Source of the DNA: VSJD01 sp041653875
GTDB lineage: Bacteria > Verrucomicrobiota > Kiritimatiellia > JAAZAB01
DNA length: 64,000 nt
Direction of reading: 5' to 3'
Assembly: GCA_041653875.1 (NCBI GenBank)
Contig: JBAZEM010000013.1
Location: 10,305 to 74,304, forward strand
The notes beneath the pieces were generated by a model. That model was not told where the DNA came from and ran no database searches. It was given only the letters and a program-made list of their open reading frames with translations. Position 1 is the stretch's first letter. Every line of letters begins with the position of its first letter. Below are positions 8,283-16,283 of this stretch, piece by piece. A program made the position numbers and the translations under genes.

Positions 8283-9399
8283 ATTGGGGTCAACCCTTGA
8301 TAATTGATATTTAGCTTGCGTTTTGTCATTATCCTGCCCTATTCTGTCGGACATATGGCAAGGAAACTACGAGTTCAATTTGAGGGCGCAATTTACCACG
8401 TCACGATTCGGGGAGTGGAGCGGCGGACAATCTTCGACGATAAGGACGACCGCGAGCGTTTTCTGGAGCGTCTGGGAGAGGCGGTCGAGGAATACGGAGT
8501 GCGTCTGTATCTATTCTGCCTGATGACGAACCATGCCCACCTCTTGGTTGAGACGCCGCGGGGAAATCTGTCGGCGTTCATGCATAAACTCCAGACGGCG
8601 TATACGGTCTATTATAACCTTCGGCACAAGCGGGTGGGGCACCTGATGCAGGGACGCTTCGGGACCAAGCCAGTCGAAGGCGACGCATACCTGCTCACGC
8701 TCAGCCGATATATCCACCTGAATCCAGTATTCGCCGGATCCTTGATGGGGCAGCCATTGGCCGGTCGCCTGGCGGAGTTCCGAGCCTATCCTTGGAGCAG
8801 TTATCGCGGATATGCAGGATTGGCGAAGCCCAATGATTTTGTTGATGAAGGGCCGATTTTGGCAATGATGGCGGCGCCGGAGAAGAAACGGCGGCGGGCG
8901 TATCGCCGGTTTGTGGAGGCAGGGATTGCGGAGACGGATGATGAGTTTCTGGAGGTGTTGCAGGGATCGGCCTGGGGTATCGGCGGGGGCGAGTTTCAGG
9001 AACGTATCCGTGATCTGCACAGCGACATGGCCAACCAGGTAAAGCGGCCGGAGGATGTGTCGTTTCGCCATGCCGTTCGGAAGGTCAGCCCGGAGGCGGT
9101 GCTTGGCATAGTGGCCAATACGTTCGGGATGAAATCGGCTGACCTCAGAAAGCGGCGTTACGATTGCGTGGCGCGAGCCGTGGCTGCCCAGATGATGGGC
9201 AAGTATGCAGGAATGAATCAGCGTGATATCGGCGGATTGCTGAACATGGGCACCGGTTCAGCGGTTTGCCGGCAGTTGAAACAGCTCCGTGATCGCCGGG
9301 GGCGTGGTCCGGATTTGGATGCTCACATAGTAAAAATTGAGTCCGCCCTTGAAAGGTGCAAAGCCCCCTCAATATCAATTATCAAGGGTTGACCCCAAT
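8283..9399 (+). mobile_element. RAYT-type Y1 transposase element, copy 2 (1,117 bp)
   Basis: Same length, ends and sequence as 3023-4139. Terminal inverted repeats are at 8283-8311 and 9371-9399. It sits 39 bp after the esterase stop and upstream of the AbiE pair. Confidence 0.9.
8355..9392 (+). CDS. REP-associated tyrosine transposase (Y1_Tnp family), copy 2
   Basis: Identical to the protein at 3095-4132 except one residue near the C-terminus (IESALERCK here, IESVLERCK there); a second nucleotide difference is silent. The HxH motif in MTNHAHLL and the Tyr-containing helix are intact, so both copies could be active. The stop lies inside the right terminal repeat. Confidence 0.9.
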   Translation: MARKLRVQFEGAIYHVTIRGVERRTIFDDKDDRERFLERLGEAVEEYGVRLYLFCLMTNHAHLLVETPRGNLSAFMHKLQTAYTVYYNLRHKRVGHLMQGRFGTKPVEGDAYLLTLSRYIHLNPVFAGSLMGQPLAGRLAEFRAYPWSSYRGYAGLAKPNDFVDEGPILAMMAAPEKKRRRAYRRFVEAGIAETDDEFLEVLQGSAWGIGGGEFQERIRDLHSDMANQVKRPEDVSFRHAVRKVSPEAVLGIVANTFGMKSADLRKRRYDCVARAVAAQMMGKYAGMNQRDIGGLLNMGTGSAVCRQLKQLRDRRGRGPDLDAHIVKIESALERCKAPSISIIKG

Positions 9400-9493
9400 T
9401 ACGCGACTCTCTGGGAGGCTGGGATCGCCGGGCTGTTTTTTTTGTTGTAATATTTCTTGAATGCGGCATTATTGTCGCGTATTGGAAATAAAA

Positions 9494-10111
9494 ATGAACT
9501 GGATCGACTTCAGAAAGAAACTGTTCGACGCCGCCTGCTTTAACATCAACCAGGTTTATGCATGGCAGTCCGGATTCGATCGCAGCAACTTCGTCCGCTG
9601 GACAAGGAAGGGGTATCTTGTGCGTTTACGGCAGGGGCTGTATGCATTTCCCGAGTACAAAGGCAAGCCGGATATCGCCGCGTATTTCGCGGGAAGGATT
9701 TACAGGCCATCGTATATCAGTCTGCATTCGGCGCTATCGTTTTACGGACTGATTCCCGAATCCGTTGTTCAGATTACGAGTGTGACGCCGCTGAAGACCG
9801 CCGTGTTCAAGAACGATTTCGGCGAGTATTCGTACAAGAGCGTCCGGGATGACCTGATGTTCGGTTATGTTCAGCGGCCGCTTGCGGATGGCCGCGCGAC
9901 GGCCTATGCCACGCGCGAAAAGGCGTTGCTGGACCTGCTCTATCTGTACCCGTTCTACAACACGGAGTCGGAACTTGCCGGCCTCCGGCTTGACGAGGAT
10001 GTTCTGCGCGAGGATTTCAATCGCGCCGAATGGGAATCGTTGGCGGCTCGGTTCCATTGTGCGGCGCTGGAAAAGCGCATGGGTTTGTTGTTCAAGGTGT
10101 ACGGCTTATGA
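9494..10111 (+). CDS. AbiEi-type antitoxin / transcriptional regulator
   Basis: A 205-residue protein with an N-terminal winged-helix region (NFVRWTRKGYLVRLRQGLYAFP) and a C-terminal domain with SLHSALSFYGLIPESV and ATREKALLDLLYLYPF, typical of AbiEi family antitoxins. In type IV toxin-antitoxin systems AbiEi represses its own operon and counteracts the AbiEii nucleotidyltransferase. I chose ATG 9494; an earlier in-frame ATG at 9461 is possible. The stop overlaps the toxin start (ATGA, 10108-10111), so translation is coupled. It lies 95 bp from RAYT copy 2, in keeping with a mobile defence module. Confidence 0.8.
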   Translation: MNWIDFRKKLFDAACFNINQVYAWQSGFDRSNFVRWTRKGYLVRLRQGLYAFPEYKGKPDIAAYFAGRIYRPSYISLHSALSFYGLIPESVVQITSVTPLKTAVFKNDFGEYSYKSVRDDLMFGYVQRPLADGRATAYATREKALLDLLYLYPFYNTESELAGLRLDEDVLREDFNRAEWESLAARFHCAALEKRMGLLFKVYGL

Positions 10112-10887
10112 TCTCGATCGACCAGATCAGGAACTTCCACCCTGACATGGGCGGGAATGCGGCCTTCCTGAAGCATGTCCTCAAGGAATATGTTCAGTTG
10201 CTGGCGCTCGACTATCTTTCCGCGACGCCGCATGTGCGGAAGATAACCTTCATTGGCGGGACAAACCTGCGTCTGGTCAAGGGGATCGACCGGTTTTCCG
10301 AGGACTTGGATTTCGACTGCAAGAATCTGACTGAGGCTGAATTTGCCGGGATGGCCGACGATGTCCAGGTGTTTTTGCGGCGCAATGGATTCGTGGTGGA
10401 GACTCGCGACAAGGTCCGGGGCCGATTGACGGCGTTCCGCCGGAGCCTCCATTTTCCCGAACTGCTGTTCAATTTGGGGCTTTCGGGACATAGGGACGAG
10501 CGTTTCATGCTGAAGCTCGAGTCCCAGGATCGGGGGGTTCCCTATGCGCCAACCCTGGGGTTCATCAAAGGCTGCGGTTTTTTCTTTCCCTTCCCGGTTC
10601 CGCCGGACGGAGTGCTGTGCGCCATGAAAATCGCCGCCATGCTCGCCAGACGCAAGGGGCGGGATTATTACGACACCATGTTTCTGCTGTCGCAGTCGAA
10701 GCCGGATTATCCGTTCCTCGCGGCCCGTTGCGGCGTTCGCAACCTTCCGGAGTTGAAAGCGGCGGTCGCGGTATCGCTGCAATCGGTGGATCTGCGTCAA
10801 AAGCAAAAGGACTTCGAGCACTTGCTGATCCATCGCGACAACAGCAGGCGCATCCTGAGCTTTCGCCAATTCATCGACTCGTTGTGA
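10108..10887 (+). CDS. AbiEii/AbiGii-type nucleotidyltransferase toxin
   Basis: A 259-residue nucleotidyltransferase. The family signature is GGTNLRLVKGIDRFSEDLDF (around residues 50-70), in which the GG and DLD motifs build the metal- and NTP-binding site. RKGRDYYDTMFLL near residue 190 matches the C-terminal conserved block. ATG 10108 is set by the 4-bp overlap with abiEi; the frame upstream to 10030 is not translated. AbiEii toxins transfer nucleotides to tRNA or similar targets and mediate abortive phage infection. Confidence 0.8.
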   Translation: MISIDQIRNFHPDMGGNAAFLKHVLKEYVQLLALDYLSATPHVRKITFIGGTNLRLVKGIDRFSEDLDFDCKNLTEAEFAGMADDVQVFLRRNGFVVETRDKVRGRLTAFRRSLHFPELLFNLGLSGHRDERFMLKLESQDRGVPYAPTLGFIKGCGFFFPFPVPPDGVLCAMKIAAMLARRKGRDYYDTMFLLSQSKPDYPFLAARCGVRNLPELKAAVAVSLQSVDLRQKQKDFEHLLIHRDNSRRILSFRQFIDSL

Positions 10888-10920
10888 ATCATTAGGAACC
10901 TCTAAGGAGAAGTTGTTTTT

Positions 10921-13158
10921 ATGAAAAACATTTATAAGAACCTTGTTCTGACCCGAACGGGCGATGCGGACGCCGAGGCGGCCTTGTTTTCTTTGCCTTT
11001 GCCGCGCGGCAAGGGCGGGCGCCTGGCGCCCGCCCATCCCTGCGCGGGAATGGCGCCGCTGGCTTGGTGGAAGCGGGATGTCGAGCCGCGCCGGATGCTG
11101 ACGACGCTTTCCGCTCCGGAAGGGAAGCGCCTTCCCAAGACGCTCAAGCTCAAATCGGCCCGGCCGGCGAAGGTCCCGGCCGAGCCGTCGCCCTGGACTT
11201 TGTCCACGCCTCTGACCACGGAACGAATTCCCTACGTGGCGCACAATTTCCCCGACATCGACGGTCTACGCGGCGTGCCGGCGGCGGACTGCTCGACGCT
11301 CGAATACGCGCTGGACCTGGCGTATGGCGGGCGGACCTTGCGGTTTCAGCCCGGCGCCACCGGGCCGGGCCAGGCCGAATGCCTGTGGCAGAACGTGCAG
11401 ATCGACCGGTTGTGGCGGAACGCGGCGGCCGAGGCTCTCCGGGTGGGCGGTATCATCTACAACGAGGACACCTACCTATGGGCGGACCTCTATTTGATTT
11501 TGTTTGCCAACGGGGTGGTGTCCGCCACCTTGCACTTCACGAACACGAAACTGCACATCAAGGGTTACGATTTCCGGGGATTCCCGTATCTTAAGATCAT
11601 GGGCGCCGGGCTGAAGGGCGTGGAGGCGGACATGCCGCGCGACGGGTGGCGGCACGATCTGGGCGCGGCGGCCTTCAATTTTGCCGACACCGCCATCACG
11701 TGCGGCGAGGCCAATCCCGCGCGGCTGAGGGAGAAAGCCGGCGCGGTCTATTACACGCCCTTCGCCCGCATTGTCAATCCGCAGAAGCCGGAGGGGCCGT
11801 CCGATTTGTGGGAGCCGGGGTTCGCCCGCACGATCCGGTTCCAGTTCAGCCTGTCGAAGGCCGCCCCGGCCGTGGCCCGCTACGTCGTGCCGGCCTGGTG
11901 GTACGGGGTGTGCGGCGAGCCGTGGCCGGGCGGTTTGTTGCCGGTCAGCGGACGGTTCACTCCGGTGTCCGTCGCCGCCGGCGATTACGTGCGGGGCGGC
12001 ATGTGCCGGGGCGCCTTCGACGGCGGCTCGGTCGGCGCCCTCGGCGGCGCCGGCAACGACGGCGGCGCGGGCGCGGGTCTGATGCAACAAGCGTATCTGA
12101 CTGGCGACCCCGGTTTGTACCGCGATGCCTTGGATTACTGCGCCTACTGGGCGGACCTGGCGGTGGACCACACCGACTTCACCGTGCACCAGTGGCTGGG
12201 CGGTTGGGGTTGGAAGACCTGCGCTTACAATAAATTTCGCGATGTGCTCTTCGCCTGGTTGGAGACCGGCGATCCTTGGATGCGCGACACGCTGGAGATG
12301 ACGGCGGAGGCGTATTGGGTCTGGTTCCGCGCCAACTGGCCGCGCAACGCGATCGGGCGCGACGCCTTCGAGGTGAGCGGCTGGGCCTTGCTCTGGCGGT
12401 ATCTCCGGACGGAGCACGCCCACGACCGCCTGCGCGAGTTGGCGCGCATGATTGGCGCGGTGTTGGAGTCGCGCGGGTCGGTCGGGGGCCAGATGGGGGC
12501 GGGCCCGCATCCCGGCTGGCATGCGTCGCTATATATGACCGGCGTCGCGATGGTCAGCATGGTTGAGGCGCTTGAAGCCGAAGAGGAGGCGGGCGAAAAA
12601 ACGGATGCGTTCGTGGCGCCCCTGAAAACCCTGCACGACCATTATATTCGCGATGACGTGGAATTGTTCCCAATCAGTCTGGGCAAGTCCTCGCGCGCCA
12701 ACTTTTCGATCGGACAGAATCTGACTTGGTCGCTTTTCGGCCTGCACATTTATGCCGGAATGGGGCGTTGCTTCGGCTTCGAGCATCCCGCCGTGCGGGA
12801 AGGATTTGCCAAACTGCTCCCCTGTTTGAATTTTGACATTAAGGAATGGAGCGGCCGGGCGGGCGATAATCATTTGCATCCCCGCGCGCACGACGCCTTC
12901 ATGCTGGCGGCCCGCATGGCGGAGGATGGGCAGGGTGTGGACCTGGCGCCGGCGTTCGGGGCGGCGACCCTGCCGTGGCCGGCGATGCAGATCGTGGAGA
13001 CCCCCTGGGGCGCTTTGAGCATTGCCGCCGCGGAAACGAAGGACGGAGTGATCCTGACATTGGCCGCGCCGGCCGACTTTCGAGTGCGGATCAGGACTGG
13101 CGGCGAAACGGTCGAGACCAACAGCCGCGGCGAAACCAGGATTCCGCTGAATACTTGA
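10921..13158 (+). CDS. Large uncharacterised protein, probable alpha/alpha-barrel carbohydrate-active enzyme
   Basis: I do not recognise the family. It has 745 residues, no signal peptide and no membrane segment. The N-terminal half (about 90-340) is beta-rich. From about 390 to 680 helices recur with aromatic motifs (DYCAYWADLAVDHTDF, WLGGWGWKTCAYNKF, EAYWVWFRANWPRNAIGRD), giving the look of an (alpha/alpha)6 toroid as in several lyases and glycosidases. The last 70 residues form a small beta domain. AAGGAG at 10904-10909 precedes the ATG. The neighbours, GH42 and the esterases, support a role in glycan breakdown. It is followed by a strong hairpin at 13170-13194. Confidence 0.45.
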   Translation: MKNIYKNLVLTRTGDADAEAALFSLPLPRGKGGRLAPAHPCAGMAPLAWWKRDVEPRRMLTTLSAPEGKRLPKTLKLKSARPAKVPAEPSPWTLSTPLTTERIPYVAHNFPDIDGLRGVPAADCSTLEYALDLAYGGRTLRFQPGATGPGQAECLWQNVQIDRLWRNAAAEALRVGGIIYNEDTYLWADLYLILFANGVVSATLHFTNTKLHIKGYDFRGFPYLKIMGAGLKGVEADMPRDGWRHDLGAAAFNFADTAITCGEANPARLREKAGAVYYTPFARIVNPQKPEGPSDLWEPGFARTIRFQFSLSKAAPAVARYVVPAWWYGVCGEPWPGGLLPVSGRFTPVSVAAGDYVRGGMCRGAFDGGSVGALGGAGNDGGAGAGLMQQAYLTGDPGLYRDALDYCAYWADLAVDHTDFTVHQWLGGWGWKTCAYNKFRDVLFAWLETGDPWMRDTLEMTAEAYWVWFRANWPRNAIGRDAFEVSGWALLWRYLRTEHAHDRLRELARMIGAVLESRGSVGGQMGAGPHPGWHASLYMTGVAMVSMVEALEAEEEAGEKTDAFVAPLKTLHDHYIRDDVELFPISLGKSSRANFSIGQNLTWSLFGLHIYAGMGRCFGFEHPAVREGFAKLLPCLNFDIKEWSGRAGDNHLHPRAHDAFMLAARMAEDGQGVDLAPAFGAATLPWPAMQIVETPWGALSIAAAETKDGVILTLAAPADFRVRIRTGGETVETNSRGETRIPLNT

Positions 13159-13169
13159 ACTGGAAGCCC

Positions 13170-13194
13170 GCAGAGCGCGGTTTACGCGCTCTGC
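13170..13194. terminator. Strong GC hairpin after the unknown 745-residue gene
   Basis: Perfect 10-bp stem GCAGAGCGCG / CGCGCTCTGC with a 5-nt loop, 12 bp after the stop. It has no U-tract, so it may act as an RNA-protecting hairpin instead. Confidence 0.5.
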
Positions 13195-13235
13195 GATAAA
13201 TGCATGTTAAGGAATTTCAATCCACACGGCGGCAA

Positions 13236-13259
13236 GCGGTTCTATCGAACCGCAACTAC
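13236..13259 (-). repeat. REP-like hairpin with GTAG, type C
   Basis: On the minus strand it reads GTAG-TT-GCGGTTC-GAT-AGAACCGC. A near-identical unit is at 15558-15581. The preceding motif atgttaaggaatt (from 13204) recurs near 16153. Confidence 0.7.
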
Positions 13260-13270
13260 ACCGGCTCGTT

Positions 13271-13293
13271 GTAGCGCCGTTCGAGAGAACGGC
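13271..13293 (+). repeat. REP-like hairpin with GTAG, type D
   Basis: GTAG followed by a hairpin built on GCCGTTC / GAACGGC. It is followed by a second hairpin CGGCC-TTT-GGCCG (13301-13313), whose right flank 'gcctaactcgat' resembles the flank at 41690-41706. Confidence 0.65.
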
Positions 13294-13363
13294 AAAGTCG
13301 CGGCCTTTGGCCGCCTAACTCGATTTAATAGGAAATAGGTTGCGGCGTTCGTTGGAGCGCCGC

Positions 13364-15499
13364 TTACCGTCCCGTCCGCCATTCCAGGATGCGATGGCAT
13401 GGAGCGGGCAATTCGATCCGCACGCTGCCGTCGGCCCGCCGGGACAGCGTCTTGCCGGTCACCCATTCGCGCGCGACGCCGTTTCCTTTTTCGGCGGGAT
13501 GGACGGTGACGGTCTTGGCGCTCTCCGAGTTGAGCAGAAAGAACAGCCGCTTCCGGCCGCTAAGTCCCGTGCGCGCGGCCACGCCGGCCAGGTCCGGGTC
13601 GCCTGCGAGCCGCCAGCCCGGCAGCGCGCCGGAGGCTGATGTCATGCTCCAAATCAGTTGTTCGAATCCCTCGTAAGCTTTCTCGCCATAGGCATGGGAC
13701 GGGAAGGAGCCGGACACGATCAGACGCCCCTTGCCGGCGCGAACCTCGATCAACATGGCATCGCCGATCGCATCGCGGGCCAGCACGCGGGCGGATTTCG
13801 GCGCATCCAGCGTCAGGCTCCACAGCGCTCCCTTTAACGCTATCCGGGGGCTTTTGGGCCAGGCGCCCGCCGCGATCTCGCAGGAAGCGTCAATATGGTT
13901 GCCGCGCCGGCGCAGTGCGCCGATGCCCAGCGCGCCGAGCAACGCCCGCCGCTCCGGCCGTTCCACAAAGAATCCGTTCTCCAGGAATGTGCCGGTGCCG
14001 CCCTCGCAATAAACCCATCCGCCGCGGGCCATGAATTTTTCAATGGCCGCCACCGCCGCCGGTTTGAGGCAGAACGCCGCCGGCAGGAGCAGTAGTTTTA
14101 TGTCTTTGGGGATGGCCAACCGCCGTCCGTCGAGCAGGTCGAAAGCCAGTCGTTGCCGTTCCAGCGCCGCCAGGCAGCCGTTGAGGCCCATTGTGGCCGC
14201 ATTCGAGTTCCGCTCCCGGTTGACGATGGCGAGCAGGGCGTTGTCGGTGTCATACACCACGCCGACCGTGGCCGCATCGGGCGTGTAGGCGTTGAGATCG
14301 CCGGCATGCGTGTCGAGCAAACGGCGGGTTTGGCGCAAGGCGCGGATGCGGCCGCCGGCCATCCCGTCCTGTCCGTCAATCCCATATCCGCCGGCCTCCA
14401 CGCCCCAGGTCTCGTCGCGCCAGGACCAATACAGGACAGCCTTCGCGCCCCGGCTGTAAGCAAGCCACGTCCAGTATTGTTGAAGGGCGCCGCTGACCGC
14501 GATGCCGTACGTGAAACCCTGATTAAATGCCGCCCCCTGCATCTCGCTTTCCCACATCGGCTTGGGCCGCGCCGCCGAGCGCGTCACCTCCATCCAGATG
14601 CCGAGCGAGGCGTTGTCGAAGCCGAACCAGGCCGGGAAAGCGCTGGTGCCGAAAGCGTCCAACTCCGGGCCGGTGTCGAAATCGTTGCCGCGGGCAAAGG
14701 GCGCTTCCTCCTCGGCGCCGCCGCGATTGTTGGTCAAGGGACTGCCGGCATGGGCCACGATGGTGTGGTCCGGATCGCCCGCCCGGATGGCGTCGCGCCG
14801 CCAGCGGCCCATGTCATGCGCGCGGTGGATGATAAAGCGCAGCCAGTCGAGCAGGGAGGGGTTGAGAAAACTGCGGCTGCGCGCCGGGAGCACGTCCTCC
14901 CAGTTGGCCAGGCGTTGGCCCCAGGCCTCGCCCAACGCCTCCAGCGTCGTGTAGCGCTGTCGGAGATAGACGCGGAAAGCGCGGATCGAAGCGTCGCAAT
15001 AGCAGACCCATCGGTCGCTGCAGACCGACCAGCGTGTCTCGTTCCAGCAATCCCAACCCGCCAGCGCCGGGGCGTTGCGGTAATGGGCCGCCAGTTCCCG
15101 CATGAAACGCACGGAGAGCGAGCGCACTTCCGGGTGATCGGTGCACTGGCCGGGCGTCAACCCCGGCAGGCATTCCTCGCGCGGCGTGCCCCGGATACTC
15201 TGGCCGAACTCGTCGAGCATGCCGGTATGCGGATAGACCCGCGGGAGCCAGAAGGGCTGCAGGTCCGTGATCGTGCTGAAGACCACCTTCAAGCCGGCTT
15301 TATCCGCCAGTTCGACCAGCCGGTCGTAATCGTCATAAATGAACCGTCCTTCTTCCGGTTCCACCCAGCCCCACACGGCCCATAACTGGACCGTGTTCAG
15401 GCCGGCGTCCTTCATGCGCTTGATGTCCCGCGCCCAGTTCTCGGCGGTCGGGGTTGGCGGGCGATAGTATTGCGAGCCGATGATAATCGGATTAGTCAT
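13364..15499 (-). CDS. Beta-galactosidase, GH42 family
   Basis: TIM-barrel glycosidase of 711 residues. The acid/base is Glu154 in CWNETRW, and the nucleophile is Glu317 or Glu319 in PMWESEMQG. The helix VYLRQRYTTLEALGEAWGQ is a GH42 hallmark, as is the cysteine cluster around 151-168. A Rossmann-like trimerisation domain (about 400-620) and a short beta domain follow. There is no signal peptide, so it probably acts in the cytoplasm on imported galactosides. The GH42 family has some other specificities, so beta-galactosidase is a family-level call. The gene lies 124 bp downstream of the YhcH-like gene on the same strand. Confidence 0.85.
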   Translation of the reverse strand: MTNPIIIGSQYYRPPTPTAENWARDIKRMKDAGLNTVQLWAVWGWVEPEEGRFIYDDYDRLVELADKAGLKVVFSTITDLQPFWLPRVYPHTGMLDEFGQSIRGTPREECLPGLTPGQCTDHPEVRSLSVRFMRELAAHYRNAPALAGWDCWNETRWSVCSDRWVCYCDASIRAFRVYLRQRYTTLEALGEAWGQRLANWEDVLPARSRSFLNPSLLDWLRFIIHRAHDMGRWRRDAIRAGDPDHTIVAHAGSPLTNNRGGAEEEAPFARGNDFDTGPELDAFGTSAFPAWFGFDNASLGIWMEVTRSAARPKPMWESEMQGAAFNQGFTYGIAVSGALQQYWTWLAYSRGAKAVLYWSWRDETWGVEAGGYGIDGQDGMAGGRIRALRQTRRLLDTHAGDLNAYTPDAATVGVVYDTDNALLAIVNRERNSNAATMGLNGCLAALERQRLAFDLLDGRRLAIPKDIKLLLLPAAFCLKPAAVAAIEKFMARGGWVYCEGGTGTFLENGFFVERPERRALLGALGIGALRRRGNHIDASCEIAAGAWPKSPRIALKGALWSLTLDAPKSARVLARDAIGDAMLIEVRAGKGRLIVSGSFPSHAYGEKAYEGFEQLIWSMTSASGALPGWRLAGDPDLAGVAARTGLSGRKRLFFLLNSESAKTVTVHPAEKGNGVAREWVTGKTLSRRADGSVRIELPAPCHRILEWRTGR

Positions 15500-15557
15500 T
15501 TATCATGCCTTTCTTGGTTTGCCCCGCATGGCGGGTGTATAGGAATTTTAAAACACA

Positions 15558-15581
15558 GCGGTTCTAACGAACCGCATCTAC
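15558..15581 (-). repeat. REP-like hairpin with GTAG, type C, copy 2
   Basis: Minus strand: GTAG-AT-GCGGTTCGTTAGAACCGC, a hairpin differing by one loop base from 13236-13259. It lies in the gap between the GH42 gene and the YhcH-like gene. Confidence 0.7.
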
Positions 15582-15623
15582 ACTCCCCGTCCGAGTTCGG
15601 AGATCGGGCGCCGGTCTTCATTG

Positions 15624-16076
15624 TCATTTCACCGCCACCTTGACCACGACTTTGCGCACCGGCGCCGGTGTGCCGCCGGCGATGCAGGGCATGTGGGCGT
15701 CTTCCGGGAAGAAAATGGCGAATGTTCCGGCGCGGGCGGTGACGAAATCCCCCGTGCCGGCGAATAGCGCGTAATCGTTTTTCGGCGCGTAAGCCCGGGT
15801 CTCCTTGAGATTCCCGATGGGGGCATATCCCATGGACTCGATGCCCTTCGCCACGTATTGAACGTCGATGTAACGGCGGTGCGCCTCCCACAGGCCCTGT
15901 TCCATGGGCTTGGTGATATACTGCTGTACCAGCGCATACACGCTGTTGCCCTCCAAGTCATGCCGTCCGGGCGTCATTGTGGCAAAGTCCGTCTTTGCCA
16001 GGTATTCAAGCGCCGTCCGAATCCCGCCGTCCAGTCCTTTGTAAAGCGCCGCGTTTTTGATCAGGTCAACGATCAT
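15624..16076 (-). CDS. YhcH/YjgK/YiaL family protein (NanQ-like sugar anomerase)
   Basis: A 150-residue cupin-like protein spanning the whole family. Recognisable blocks are GRHDLEGNSVYALVQQY, WEAHRRYIDVQYV and FFPEDAHMPC, the last holding metal-ligand candidates. E. coli homologues YhcH (NanQ) and YiaL act on sugar anomers, NanQ on sialic acid. The gene precedes GH42 on the same strand, with a REP-like hairpin between them, so they may be co-transcribed. The sialic acid connection is strengthened by the O-acetylesterase at 6.2 kb but remains inference. Confidence 0.85.
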   Translation of the reverse strand: MIVDLIKNAALYKGLDGGIRTALEYLAKTDFATMTPGRHDLEGNSVYALVQQYITKPMEQGLWEAHRRYIDVQYVAKGIESMGYAPIGNLKETRAYAPKNDYALFAGTGDFVTARAGTFAIFFPEDAHMPCIAGGTPAPVRKVVVKVAVK

Positions 16077-16152
16077 CTTCGTCTCCGTTATCGTTTCGCG
16101 TTCCTCCGGCTCATTCCGCCAATGAGGACCGCATCAATCCAATTTAACTTGA

Positions 16153-16173
16153 ATGTTAAGGAATTCCAATCAT
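16153..16173. repeat. Copy of the 'atgttaaggaatt' motif
   Basis: The motif aatgttaaggaattccaatc resembles 13204-13224. Both lie in intergenic DNA flanking the GH42 and YhcH-like block. The rest of 16077-16283 shows no gene. Confidence 0.4.
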
Positions 16174-16283
16174 TTTGTGGAACCTCAACCTCGCTTAACG
16201 CTGGATGTTTTAATCCGTTCGGCCTTGAAAAATATTGAGTCAGGCCTTATTATAACCGAAAACCCCCATAAGGAAGACCGCGC

